Assembly: GCA_965240325.2 (NCBI GenBank)
Contig: OZ251230.1
Coordinates: 2,666,001-2,730,000, forward strand
Length of the DNA stretch: 64,000 bases
Direction of reading: 5' to 3'
Source: Rebecca billardiae RCC1528
Lineage: Eukaryota; Haptophyta
In this document: one piece after another, positions 18,578 to 28,496 of the stretch
Position numbering within the stretch: the first letter of the stretch is position 1
Layout: every line of letters starts with the position of its first letter
Notes under the pieces: generated by a model
Database searches by the model: none
What the model was told of the DNA's origin: nothing
Seen by the model: only the letters and a program-made list of their open reading frames with translations
Translations under genes and position numbers: made by a program

Positions 18578-19152
18578 CGACCCCGGTGGGGGGGCGGCCC
18601 CGCCGTGACGGGGCCCTTGAGCCCGGCGTCGGACCCTGTTACTGTCAAGCAACTGTCACGTCTTGCCGTTACATGAGACATGACTCATATGCGTGCCAAC
18701 TGACAACTGTTGATCCCGGGTGCGCGCACCTGATCAGCTGCGGCACTGCCAGCGGAAATCTCGGCTGCGATCTCGGCACTTCGCCAGCGCGTTTCGTCAA
18801 TCAACAACACCTGAAATTGGGGCGGCGCGGACGTCTTTGGCCGAGGTTGGCGCCCGCCCGGCGTCTCGCCGTCTCGAAGCGGGACAAGTCGCGCCGTCCG
18901 CCCACTTGCGCAGCGCAGCCTCCCAGGCGCCGCCCCTCCGCCGCACGTCCGCCGAGCAAGCCCGCAGCGCCAGCGCGCGGCCTCCGCCGACGTCCCCGCA
19001 CCCCCGCCGAGCAGCCAGCAGCCCCAGCGCGCGGCTCCATCGGCCCAGCACGCAGCCGCATCCGCCTGCGCCCCCCGCACCCTCCCCCCCCCCCCACCCG
19101 CCCGCCCGCCCACCCACCGACCGCCGCCGCCGCCGCCGCCGCCGCCGTCCCG
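18578..19152. other. Intergenic region and probable NBR1-like promoter/5' UTR
   Basis: Presumed kinase 3' UTR, then a stretch of lower GC (about 18640-18820) containing CAATCAACAAC, then increasingly C-rich sequence up to the next start codon. The frame upstream of that start stays open only because of composition. No separate gene was seen. Confidence 0.4.
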
Positions 19153-21618
19153 ATGGCGCCGACCGTGCTCAAGCTCGTGTGCGGCAAGGAGATCCGGCGC
19201 ACGACGCTGGCGGAGGGCTCGCTCACGTGGCCCACCGTGGTCAAGCGCGCGAGCGAGCTGCTCGGCGTCGACGCGACCAAGATGAGCGTTACCTACAAGG
19301 ACGACGAGGGCGATCTCGTCACAATCTCGAGCACCGAGGAGCTGGTCGAGGCGGCGGCGCTCGCGGCGCAGGCGAGCCCGCCGCTGCTGCGGCTCACGCT
19401 GGCGCACCGCGCGCCGGGCGGCGGCGCGCAGCCCGGCGACTCGGCCGCCGTCGAGCTGCCGGACGCTAACTCGGTCCTCGCCGCGATCGCGGCCGAGCTG
19501 CCCGTTCTGCGCCCGATCGTGCGGCGGCTGCAGCACGGCCTCGCGGCGGCGCGCGGCGAGGGCTCGGCGCCGCCGGGCGGGCGCGGCGCGGCCCCGCCGT
19601 TCGGCCCGCCGGGGCACCCGCACGGCCCGCCCGGCGCGTGGATGCGCGGCTTCCACCAGCACCACCCGAACGCGCACGGCCACGGCCACGGCCATTACCC
19701 GCATTACCCGCATTGCCCGCCGCCGCACCCGCAGCCGCCGCCCCACCAGCTGGGGCACCCGCCGCCGCACCCGCCGCCGCACCCGCCGAGCGCCGACGGC
19801 GGCGGCTCCGCGGGCGCCGACGCCCCCCCGAGCGCGGCCGAGGGCGGCGCGGGCCTTGGCGTGCACCCGCTCCACACGTGCGACGGCTGCGACGCGTCGC
19901 CCATCCGCGGACTGCGGTACCACTCGAACGTGGCGGCCAACTACGACCTGTGCGCGGCGTGCTACGGCGCGGCGCTGGGCTGCGCGGCGGACGAGCCCGC
20001 GCGCGCCGCGCTCGCCGCGCAGTACTCGCCCGTGCGCCCGCCGCCCGCGGGGCCGGCCGCGCCGTGGCGGCGCGGCTGCCGCGGCGGCGGCGGCGGCGGC
20101 GGCGAGCGCTGCGCCGCCGGCTCGAGCAAGTTCGGCGCGCGGTTCATCCGCGACGTGACCGTGTTCGACGGGACGGAGGTCTCGCCCGGCGCGGCGCTCA
20201 CCAAGATCTGGCGCCTGCGCAACGAGGGCGAGCAGCCCTGGCGGCCGGGCACCAAGCTGGTCTTCTGCGGCGGCGACGCGCTGGGCGCGGAAGACTCTGC
20301 CGAGCTGCCCAACCGCGGTGTGGTGCAGCCCGGGGAGGAGGTGGACGTGGCGGTGGACCTGGTGGCGCCCGTCACGCTCGGGCGGTACGTGTCGTACTGG
20401 CGGCTCGCCGGGCCGATGGGCCGGCGCTTCGGCCAGCGCGTCTGGGTCAACGTCACCGTCGTCGACCCCGCCACGCCGCCCGGCGCGGACGTGCCGGCGG
20501 CGGAGGGCGCGCCCGCCGCGCCGGTCGACGCGGATCACGGCGGCGCGGACGACGACGACGAGCGCGCGCCGCCCGCCGCGGAGGACGACGGCGCCGCCGG
20601 GCTCCCCGCCCTCCTCGCCACCATCGCGCGCCACGCCGCCGCCGCCGTCGACGAGTCGGCGCGCGAGGCGGCGGCGGCCGCGCGGCAGCCGCCGCAGCCG
20701 CAGCCGCAGCCGCAGCCGCAGCCGCAGCCGCAGCCGCAGCCGCAGCCGCAGCCGACGGCGGCGGCGGCGGCGGCGCGCGGCGGCTCGTCGTCCTCGTCCG
20801 ACGAGCCCGTCACGCCCGCCGTCACGCCCACCCCCGAGCGCGCCACCGCCACACCCGCCGCGCCGCCGCGCCTCTCCTTCCCCGTCGAGGTCGCCGACGG
20901 CCGCCGGCTGAGCCTCAGCTGGGCGCAGGGTGCGGAGCCGGCGCCGGTGGCGCGCGCGTTCGCGGCCGCGCACGGGCTGGGCAAGGCGGACGAGAAGGAC
21001 GTGGTCGCGTTCATCGGGCACGCGGAGGACCTGCTCCGCGCGCAGGCCGCGGCGAGCGCCAAGCAGCAGCCGCAGCCGGCGGCCGCCGACGCGCCGCCGC
21101 CCGCCGCCGGAGCCAAGAGCGCCGCCGCCGAGCCCGCCGCCGCCGCCGCCGCCGCCTCCGCGCCGCCGCCGCCGCCACTCGCGGCGACGACGCCGGCCGC
21201 CGACGCGGCGGCGTCGCGCGCGGCGGGCAAGGCGCCCGCGTCCGCGCCCGCCGCCTCGCCCTCCTCCTCCCCGCCGCCCGAGCAGCTCGCCGCCCTCGGC
21301 GCGCTGCGCGCCATGGGCTTCGGCACCGCCGCCGCTGACGCGCCGCTCCTGTCGGCTGTCGTCGCAAACAACGGCGGCGACATTGCGAAGTGCGTCGCGG
21401 ATTTGGCGCAGCTGGCGGAGTGGGACACGCTGGTGGCGGACCTCGCGTCGATGGGCTTCGAGGACCCCACCGCCGCCAAGGCCGCGCTCCTCTCCTCCAA
21501 GGGCGACGTCAAGCGCGCCGTGCGCACGCTCGTCGGCACGGCGCAGCCGCCGCCGTCCGCGCAGGCCGGCGCCGCCGCCGACGGCGGCGCGGCCGCGGCG
21601 GCGCAGCCGCAGCAGTAG
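19153..21618 (+). CDS. NBR1-type selective autophagy receptor
   Basis: Single exon, 821 aa. It links ubiquitinated cargo to ATG8 on the forming autophagosome. Domains in order: PB1 (about 5-80: LKLVCGKEIRRTTL ... YKDDEGDLVTISS); a His/Pro/Gly-rich linker; a ZZ zinc finger (about 237-275: HTCDGCDASPIRG ... YDLCAACYG); an FW (NBR1 box) domain (about 320-436) with the typical tryptophans in KIWRLRNEGEQPW, SYWRLAGP and RVWVNV; a PQ-repeat and acidic linker; a ubiquitin-like/PFU-like segment (about 577-625); a first UBA-like helix bundle (about 715-750); and a final UBA beginning EWDTLVADLASMGF. WDTL (W757) at the front of the last UBA matches the position of the ATG8-interacting WxxL/I motif of plant NBR1. 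The start is the first ATG of the PB1 domain. This is one of the firmest calls in the window. Confidence 0.93.
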   Translation: MAPTVLKLVCGKEIRRTTLAEGSLTWPTVVKRASELLGVDATKMSVTYKDDEGDLVTISSTEELVEAAALAAQASPPLLRLTLAHRAPGGGAQPGDSAAVELPDANSVLAAIAAELPVLRPIVRRLQHGLAAARGEGSAPPGGRGAAPPFGPPGHPHGPPGAWMRGFHQHHPNAHGHGHGHYPHYPHCPPPHPQPPPHQLGHPPPHPPPHPPSADGGGSAGADAPPSAAEGGAGLGVHPLHTCDGCDASPIRGLRYHSNVAANYDLCAACYGAALGCAADEPARAALAAQYSPVRPPPAGPAAPWRRGCRGGGGGGGERCAAGSSKFGARFIRDVTVFDGTEVSPGAALTKIWRLRNEGEQPWRPGTKLVFCGGDALGAEDSAELPNRGVVQPGEEVDVAVDLVAPVTLGRYVSYWRLAGPMGRRFGQRVWVNVTVVDPATPPGADVPAAEGAPAAPVDADHGGADDDDERAPPAAEDDGAAGLPALLATIARHAAAAVDESAREAAAAARQPPQPQPQPQPQPQPQPQPQPQPTAAAAAARGGSSSSSDEPVTPAVTPTPERATATPAAPPRLSFPVEVADGRRLSLSWAQGAEPAPVARAFAAAHGLGKADEKDVVAFIGHAEDLLRAQAAASAKQQPQPAAADAPPPAAGAKSAAAEPAAAAAAASAPPPPPLAATTPAADAAASRAAGKAPASAPAASPSSSPPPEQLAALGALRAMGFGTAAADAPLLSAVVANNGGDIAKCVADLAQLAEWDTLVADLASMGFEDPTAAKAALLSSKGDVKRAVRTLVGTAQPPPSAQAGAAADGGAAAAAQPQQ

Positions 21619-21640
21619 GCGCGCGCAGGCCGCGCGGCCG

Positions 21641-21831
21641 CGCGCGCGCGGCCGCGCCCGCGTCGGCCGCGCGCGCCCCGCGCGCCGCGCCGCGCTGCGC
21701 GAGCACGCGCGCGCGCGCGCGGCTCGCGCGCCCGACCCGGGCGCGTGAGCTGCGCGCGCGAGCGCGCGCGCGCGCGGCGCGGCGCGGCGCGCGGGGCGCG
21801 CGCGGCCGACGCGGGCGCGGCCGCGCGCGCG
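21641..21831. repeat. Perfect 55-bp inverted repeat just after NBR1-like stop
   Basis: The left arm 21641-21695 is the exact reverse complement of the right arm 21777-21831, with an 81-nt spacer that is itself partly self-complementary. It starts 22 nt after the stop codon, so it probably lies in the 3' UTR and would fold into a very stable hairpin. Confidence 0.9.
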
Positions 21832-22013
21832 GAGCGCCGCGCGCCGCGCACGCCTGCTGCTGCTGCCGCCGCCGCCGGCGCCGTCGGCGACGGCGGTGGC
21901 GCGCGGGCGAGCACGCACAAGACGCACACGCACGCCATGTGATCGGGATCGGGAGGGGCGACGGCCGCTGCCGCCGCCGCCAGCCGCCGCCGCCGCCGCC
22001 CTCGCCGCCGCGG

Positions 22014-22053
22014 CCGCGGCCGGCGCGGGCGCGCGCGCCCGCGCCGGCCGCGG
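22014..22053. repeat. Perfect 40-bp palindrome
   Basis: The two 20-nt halves are exact reverse complements with no spacer (left half CCGCGGCCGGCGCGGGCGCG). A 13-bp perfect stem with loop TCGC follows at 22246-22275. Both precede the dense hairpin array. Confidence 0.88.
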
Positions 22054-22657
22054 CGGCGGTGCGCGGCGGCGGTGGGCGCAGCGGCCATCGAGCGATGGCG
22101 GCAGCCAGCACGCCGCCCGGCTGGTGGGAGGGACGGGGAGGGGAGGGAGGAGGGGAGCCAGGGAGACACGATCGAGCTGGGGTCAGCCGACGCCAGCCAT
22201 CGTGGGCTGCGGCGGACGGGCGGCGGCGGCGCGCGCGGCGCCCGCCGCGCGCGCGGCCTCGCGGCCGCGCGCGCGCGCGGTGTGCCACGCGCGCGCGCCG
22301 CCGCCGCCCGCCGCCGCAGCAGCGCAGCAGCAGCACACGCCGAGCAGCACACCGCACACACGAGCCGAGACGAAGACGACGAAGACGAAGAACCAACAGC
22401 CCTTCAAGAAACACGCGCCGGCGCAGACGGTGACGACGGCGGCGGCGGCGGCGGCGGCGCACTGCTGGCGCCGCGCGCCGGCCGCGGGCCCGCCGCCGGC
22501 CGCGCCCGCGCGCACACAGCGTGCGGGCGGGCTTGGCGGCGGCCGCGCGGGCGGCGCGCCGCGCGCGCGTGCCCCGCGCCGCTCACACCGCCGCCGCCAC
22601 GCCGCATCGCCGCATCGCCGCACCGCGCCGCCGCCACCGCGCCGCCGCCCTCGCGGG

Positions 22658-22708
22658 CGCGCGCCGGTGGCGGCGCGCCGGTGGCGGCGCGCCGGTGGCG
22701 GCGCGCCG
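22658..22708. repeat. 15-bp minisatellite, three copies
   Basis: GCCGGTGGCGGCGCG repeats with starts at 22663, 22678 and 22693. All sequence here is extremely GC-rich. Confidence 0.8.
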
Positions 22709-22859
22709 TGCGGCGCTGTGTGGCGGTGGCGGCGGTGGCGGCGTCGCCGCAGCAGTCGGCGCGGCCGGGAATCGGCCAGCCGCTGCCATCGGCGGCGGCC
22801 CGCTCCGCCGCCGCCGACGACGCCGACGACGACGACGACGAACACGAAGACCACAGCCC

Positions 22860-24208
22860 GGCGACGGCCGCGGCGCGAACGCCCCCGGCACACCGGGGCT
22901 GCCGCGTCGCGGCCGTCGCCGGGCCCTCGGCCGCGCGCCCGCCGCCGCCGCCGCCCGCGCGCATTTGCCGGCCGCTGGCAGCACCGATGCTGCCGGCGGC
23001 CGGCGGTGCGGCGGCGGCGGCGTGGCGCGCGGCGCGCGGCCGCCGGCTCCGCGCGCGCCACCCACCACGCGCGCGCGAGCCCGCGGCCGCGCACCCGCCG
23101 CGCCGGCCACCTCGGCCGCTGGCGCCGGCGGCGCGAAAAACCGTTACGGCAGCGCCGTGACGGAAAGCCGTTACGAAGCGTCCGCAGCCAGCTCAACCCT
23201 TTTGGGCCCGACACACGCGCTCGTGTGCGGCCCACCTGCGGCGCGCGTGGGTGCCAGCACCGCGCGCGCCGCGCTTCGGGCGCGCGCACACCGCGCAGGT
23301 GTGCGCGCGCCCCTGACGGCGGGGCGGCGCCGCGAGGCGCCGCCCGCCGCTGCGACCGCGCGGCCGCGAGGCGGCCGCGCGGTGTGCGCGCGCGGCGGTG
23401 CGCACGGGCGCACCGCTGCGCCGCGCCGGCGGCCGCGCGGCCGCCCCAACATTGGGGCGGCGGCGCGGCCGCACGCTCTGCGCCGCGCGCCCGCGGCCCT
23501 GCGTAGGGCCGCGGCCGCTGCGCCGCGCCGGCCGCCGCCCCTCCGAAATCGGAGTTGGGCGGCGGCAGGCGCGGTGGCGCAGCCCCTGAGCGGCGCCGCG
23601 CGATGATCGCGGACGATGATCGCGCGACGCCGGCGACGCCGAGTGCCGCCCGGGGCGGCGCTCGGCGGCGGGATCGCACAAGAGTGCGATCTCGAGCCGC
23701 GGGCCGGTGGATTTCCCACATGGGCACCGGCCGCGGAGGCATTGAGCTGGCTGGGACGCAGGCGTGCGGTGGTGGCGCGCCGCCACACGGCGCCCGGCGG
23801 GGCGACGCGGCCGCGCGCCGCGCGCCGCGCGCCCACCTGCCGCGGCGGCGACGACATCCGTTCCTCGGGAGCAGAAGGAGTGTGTGTTTGCTCCTGCTCC
23901 GTGGATGGTCGGTGCCGCCGCTGAGGGTGGGCGCGCGGGCGCGGCGCGCCGCCCGCGCGCCCTGGCGCCCTCCGAGGCAGGCCGACCGACGCCCGCGGCG
24001 CGGCAGCGCGCGAGCGCGGCCGCGCGGCGGCGCGGACGGCCGCAGAGGGCGCCAGGGCGCGCGCCCCGCCCACAGAACGAGGTACGGCGCCCGCGCCGCC
24101 GCCGACCGAGCGCGCGCCGTCGGGTTGCGCGCCCGCGCCGCGTGCGCGCCGCCGCGCGCGCCGAGCCCGCCCCGCACAGGGGCGGGCTCGGCGCGCGGGG
24201 CGGCGCGC
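22860..24208. repeat. Array of about 19 consecutive, unrelated hairpins
   Basis: Successive inverted repeats, each with its own sequence, lie mostly 5-60 nt apart. Positions: 22860-22920, 22968-23003, 23033-23092, 23141-23163, 23240-23270, 23278-23312 (15-bp perfect stem, loop GCGCA), 23318-23348, 23355-23383 (13-bp perfect stem, loop GAG), 23395-23416, 23429-23472 (20 of 21 paired), 23491-23514 (perfect, loop GCGT), 23531-23566, 23592-23631, 23639-23665, 23672-23691 (perfect, loop AAGA), 23697-23736, 23826-23937, 23955-24062 (18-bp perfect terminal stem) and 24144-24208 (19-bp perfect core, loop GCACA, extended to about 30 bp). Arg/Ala-rich frames cross the region on both strands, but none looks like a protein, and they read through the palindromes. 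No known element family is recognised. Confidence 0.8.
23826..23937 (+). other. Long imperfect hairpin, precursor-microRNA-like shape
   Basis: The outer 12 bp are perfectly paired (23826-23837 with 23926-23937). The middle pairs GCGGCGGC with GCCGCCGC. The inner stem pairs GGAGCAG..GGAG with CTCCTGCTCC around loop TGTGTGTTTG at 23881-23890. The stem has bulges, like a small-RNA precursor, rather than the perfect stems of its neighbours. Strand is undecided from sequence; transcription is not shown. Confidence 0.35.
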
Positions 24209-25180
24209 GCGCGGCCACACAGGGCGCGCGGCGCGGCGGCGGCGCTGGCCGGCGGCGGCGGCGGGCGCGCGAGCTCGTGCGACCGACAGGCGGCCCGCGC
24301 GGCGGGGCGAGGCGCGGACGCCTTGGCGAGACGAGAGACCGAGGGGGACGTTGGGCGGAGGCGGCGGGGGCGCCGTCCTCGTCCCCACCCAAGAAGATCG
24401 GAGAGACGCAGCAGCCGTCCAAGTGCCGACTGCGAGACGACTTCCGTCCGAGATGAGACTCAAGACATGCAAACCGAGCTGGCGGCTGGCGAGCGCGCGC
24501 TCGGCGCCCCAGGCTGTGCGCCGGGCCGCGTGCGCCGCCGCCGCGTATCAGTGTGATATGCAGTGTACTGCTGCTCCCGTCGTGCTGCTGACAACGGACG
24601 CCGTTGTTTATTCAATCTGTGACTTATTCATATTATTTTTTATTATTATAATAATATTAAAACGTAGTGTTTAAAGCTCAGTTACGTTTAAAGTCTGCTA
24701 CAGTAACGGACGACGAAAAATATTACGTCTCGCATCAATGACCAGACACCAGTGAAGGCTTCGTCAATAATAATGAATTATTCCGAGCATGCCGCTGATG
24801 CTGCGGAATAAGTCAATAACTGAACAGATATATATCGAGCTAGGCGGTACGCGCGCGTCAGTACGAAAAGAAATTAATAATTATTAAATAACAATCGAGC
24901 TGCGCGCGCGAGAGTACGGAGAACTGCTAGTGAGTAGTGATGACATTGACGGCCGTCTCAGACTCAGACCCGTCCCGGCGTCCGGCGGACCAGTGCACCC
25001 TCGCCCTCGCTCGCCGGGGCACAGCAGATCCCCGCGCTCAAGCCTGAAGCCATTCGATCGCGGTTCAGGCTATGCGCTGGCGCTCTGCCACCAACGCCGA
25101 CTTCGTGTCGACGATCGGGCACTGCCGACGACGAATCAGGAGACCTGCGCCGTCCTACCTGTGTCGTTAAATCATACGGA
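24209..25180. other. GC-rich tail, AT-rich island and spacer; no gene seen
   Basis: GC-rich sequence runs to about 24560, then composition flips. About 24590-24930 is rich in A and T, with TTATTATTATAATAATATT near 24640, the palindrome TTAATAATTATTAA near 24875 and a hairpin at 24778-24811 (TTATTCCG .. CGGAATAA). 24930-25180 is mixed. No coding frame is credible. Confidence 0.5.
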
Positions 25181-25679
25181 GCGTTGCGCCAGCTGGACAA
25201 ACGCAAAGGACCCAAGACCCAGGATCCTTGGACTTGTGGAGGGCCCTGGCGAGACCTGCACTCGGATCGGGGCCCTCTCTCGCTGTGCCGCTTTCGGCGC
25301 ACGCCCGGCCGCGCGGCGGGCGACGTGTGCGCACGCCGTGCAGCTCGCGGCGCGTGCGCATTGGCTAGCTGGCACACGTCTCCCGACGCACAAGGCAAAT
25401 GACCGCAGCTGGGATGCTCTTTCGCGCCGCAAGAACGCGTGCGAGGCCGGTCGCCGCGGCCGAGCGGCGTGGCCGTGCCGCCTGCACGCTGGGCGCCCAT
25501 GGACGTGGCTTCGCCGCGCGCGCTGAGGCCGGCGAGCGTCGGGGCAATGGCGACTGCGCGCCCATGCGGCGGCGAAGCCGCCATCCGCCGCGCTTTGCCG
25601 TTGGACAGCGCGGAACATTTCTTTTTGAAAAGCGCCGATCTGAAAAGACCGGAAGGCGTTTGTCCAGCTGGCGCAACGC
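25181..25679. mobile_element. MITE-like element with 24-bp perfect terminal inverted repeats
   Basis: The termini 25181-25204 and 25656-25679 are exact reverse complements (24 of 24; GCGTTGCGCCAGCTGGACAA then ACGC). The 499-bp element has no recognisable transposase frame. A flanking target-site duplication could not be identified. The internal sequence is moderately GC-rich. This looks like a non-autonomous DNA transposon remnant or a similar palindrome-ended insertion. Confidence 0.6.
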
Positions 25680-26232
25680 CCCTGAATGAGTTACGAACAT
25701 GGGTAACCATGGGTAATCTAATCATTTGGTTTGGCAAATTGATGATTCATTGACTGTCATCACTCAGTGCATGATGGGTAATGAGTACCCACGCATGACC
25801 CATCAGATTCTGTCAGCGGAATCGTGACATTTGATGCTGATGGTGCGACTCCTAAAAATGTTGCGAATGACGTACCTCAGTATAATGTAGTCTTTAACCC
25901 TACACATAAATACGCGTAGATGCGCAGGAGTACACCCAGCCTGAAATCCTACCACGCTCGGCGCTCGGGGCCCGGTGCTCAGCCAATCAGCAGCGCGGCA
26001 GCGGTGTCAAGCCTGCCCCCTCGGTCGGCCCTCGGTCGTAGCCAATAATCAACTGCCACTCATCAACCAGAAAAAACCGTATGGGGGTACTCAGATCGCC
26101 TCTTCCGTTCAGCTGGTCAGCAGCTCAGGCGGCCCGCGACCGCTGCGCTGGAGCGAGAGGCCCTTGCTGCCACGGCTGCACAGGCCGGGCAAGGCGCCAG
26201 GCTGCTGCTCGCTGCACAGCCTTGGGCGGGCC
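25680..26232. other. Upstream region of MYB gene
   Basis: A lower-GC intergenic stretch. It has short direct repeats of CATGGGTAA (about 25698 and 25707) and an imperfect inverted repeat GATGGGTAATG .. GCATGACCCATC at about 25772-25804. Probably promoter and 5' UTR of the MYB gene; no coding signal. Confidence 0.4.
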
Positions 26233-28430
26233 ATGGAAGTGAGTGGGGACGGCCCCGCCGACGCGGGCGCCGAGCAGCCCGAGGCGCCACCCACGCATTC
26301 GGGCAAGAACCCGACGCTCTCCGTCAACAAGAAGCCGTGGACGCCCGAGGAGGACGCGCTCCTCCTCAAGGCGATCGACGAGCTCGGCGGGCCGCACTCG
26401 TGGGGGCAGATCGCTGAGCGCGTGCCGGGCCGCAAGGACAAGCAGTGCCGCGAGCGCTGGTGCAACCACCTGAGCCCGGCGGTGAAGAAGGCCGACTGGC
26501 TCCGCGAGGAGGACGATCTCATCCTGCAGAGCGTCGCCGAGCTCGGCACTGTGCGCGCGCGCGTGCGGACCGCGCGGCGGCGCGTGCGCGGCGGCGCGCG
26601 CGCGGCGCCGCGCCGCGGCGCACGCGCCCGATGACCGATGACGCGCACCCGCCGCCCGCGCGGGCGCGCCCGGCCGCGCCCGCCCCACCCGCGCGCCGCG
26701 CCGCCGCGCACCAGTCGTGGAGCCGCATCTCCAAGCGGCTGCCCGGCCGCACCGACCACGCGATCAAGAATCGTTACAACTCTGCGCTGCGCAGGCGGCA
26801 CGCGCCGCCGCCGCCGCCGCCGCGCAGGCCGTGGGCGCGCGACGACGACCCCGCGCGCGCGGCGGAGCTCGGCGCGCCGCGCGTCGGGGACGGCGGCGGC
26901 GCCTTCTCCGCGCCGCTCGCCCGCGCGCACCCCGCGCTCACGCCGCCGGCCACGCCGATGGGTTGCGCCTTCGAGCCCGGCTGCGCGTTCGCTGAGGCGC
27001 AGCCGGCGCACGCGCTCGGCGCGCAGCCGCCCACGTTCGCGCACGCGATGGCGGGCGTGCCGATGACGACGGGCTCGGGCTCGCACCCGAGCTCGCGCTC
27101 GGGCTCGCGCCCGCACTCGGCGAACCAGCCGCGGCCGCCGCCCGCCACGCCTGCGCCTGAGATGAAGAAGCAACGGTCAGAGGACGAGCGCGGGCGCGCG
27201 GCGGCGCAGGGGCAGCACGCGCACGCGCGGCCGCTCGGCGCGGCGTCGCTGCACCCGTCCGAGCCGCCCTCGCCGCTCGGCGCGATGCGCCCGTACGCCG
27301 AGGCCGAGTCGGCGTGCCGCGCGCACACGGCGCCGATGATGCGGATGGCGACCGGCGCGCCGCCCACGCCGAGCTGCGCGCAGGTGCTGCCCGGGTTCGT
27401 GTTCGGCGGCGGCGGCGGGAGCGGCGGCAGCGGGAGCGGGGGCGGCTCGTTCCGAGAGGGCGGCGGCGGCAGCGGCGGCGGCTCGTTCCGCGAGGCCGGC
27501 GGCGGGAGCGGCGGCGCGGACGACGCGGCCGGGCTGCACGCCGCGGCCGTCGCGGCCGCGCGGGCACAGCAACTCGGCGCGGGCGCGGGCGGAGGCGCGG
27601 GCGGCGTCTTCGAGGCGCACATCCTCGCGCTCTCGCGGGAGCTGGTGTACGCGGCGACGGCGCCGAGCCTCGAGCACAGGGAGCTCATCTTGGAGGTGAT
27701 CCTCGACGAGATGCGCAGCGCGGCGAAGGCGGCGGCGCCCTCAGACGGCGGCTCCTTTTGCGGCCGGGCGGGCGGGAGCGGCAGCGCGGACGCGCTGCCG
27801 CAGCAGCAGCCGCAGCAGCCGCCGCAGCCGCAGCAGCCGCCGCCGCACCAGCAGCACGCGCAGCAGCAGCAGCAGCGCGTCTCCGCCTCGATGCCGCCGC
27901 CGCCATCGCCCACGCTCGTCGGCGCGCACGCGCACTTCAGCGCGCCCGCGCGCTCGGCCAGCCTGATGCCGCCCAGCTTTGCCGTGTGCGACGGCTCCGA
28001 CAGCGACGCGGAGGGCTCGCCCGTGCACGAGCACAGGCTGAACTCACCCGGACTGGTGACGCCGCCCGTGCTGCCGCGCACGAGCAGCACGTCGCCGCAG
28101 GCGTCGCAGTCCGACGGCCGGCTGCTCGCCGACCCGTGGACGAACGGCACGGCCGAGCGCGGCTGCAGCCGCTCGACCGGATCGGGCGGCGCCGCCGGCG
28201 CTGAGCAGTCGCAGCCGGTGCTCTCGCCGCGCGCCGCGTCCGACCAGGGCCCGCTCGCGGCGCAGCGGCCGCAGCTCAAGGCGGCGCGCCCCGCCGCCAA
28301 GCCGAGGGCGGGCGGGAAGGGCGCGCCGACGCCCGCCGCGGAGGTGCCCCCGCAGCAGCGCGCGCCGCCCTCGCTCGTCGCCGCGCTGCGCGAGCGAGCG
28401 GAGGTGGCGGCGCGGCGTAAGCAGAGCGGC

Positions 28431-28496
<66 letters not shown>

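Noticed and set aside
21896-24556. Several 300-660-residue frames on both strands across the hairpin region
   Set aside because: The translations are Arg/Ala/Pro mixtures crossing the palindromes, with no domain and no strand preference. I treat the region as non-coding.
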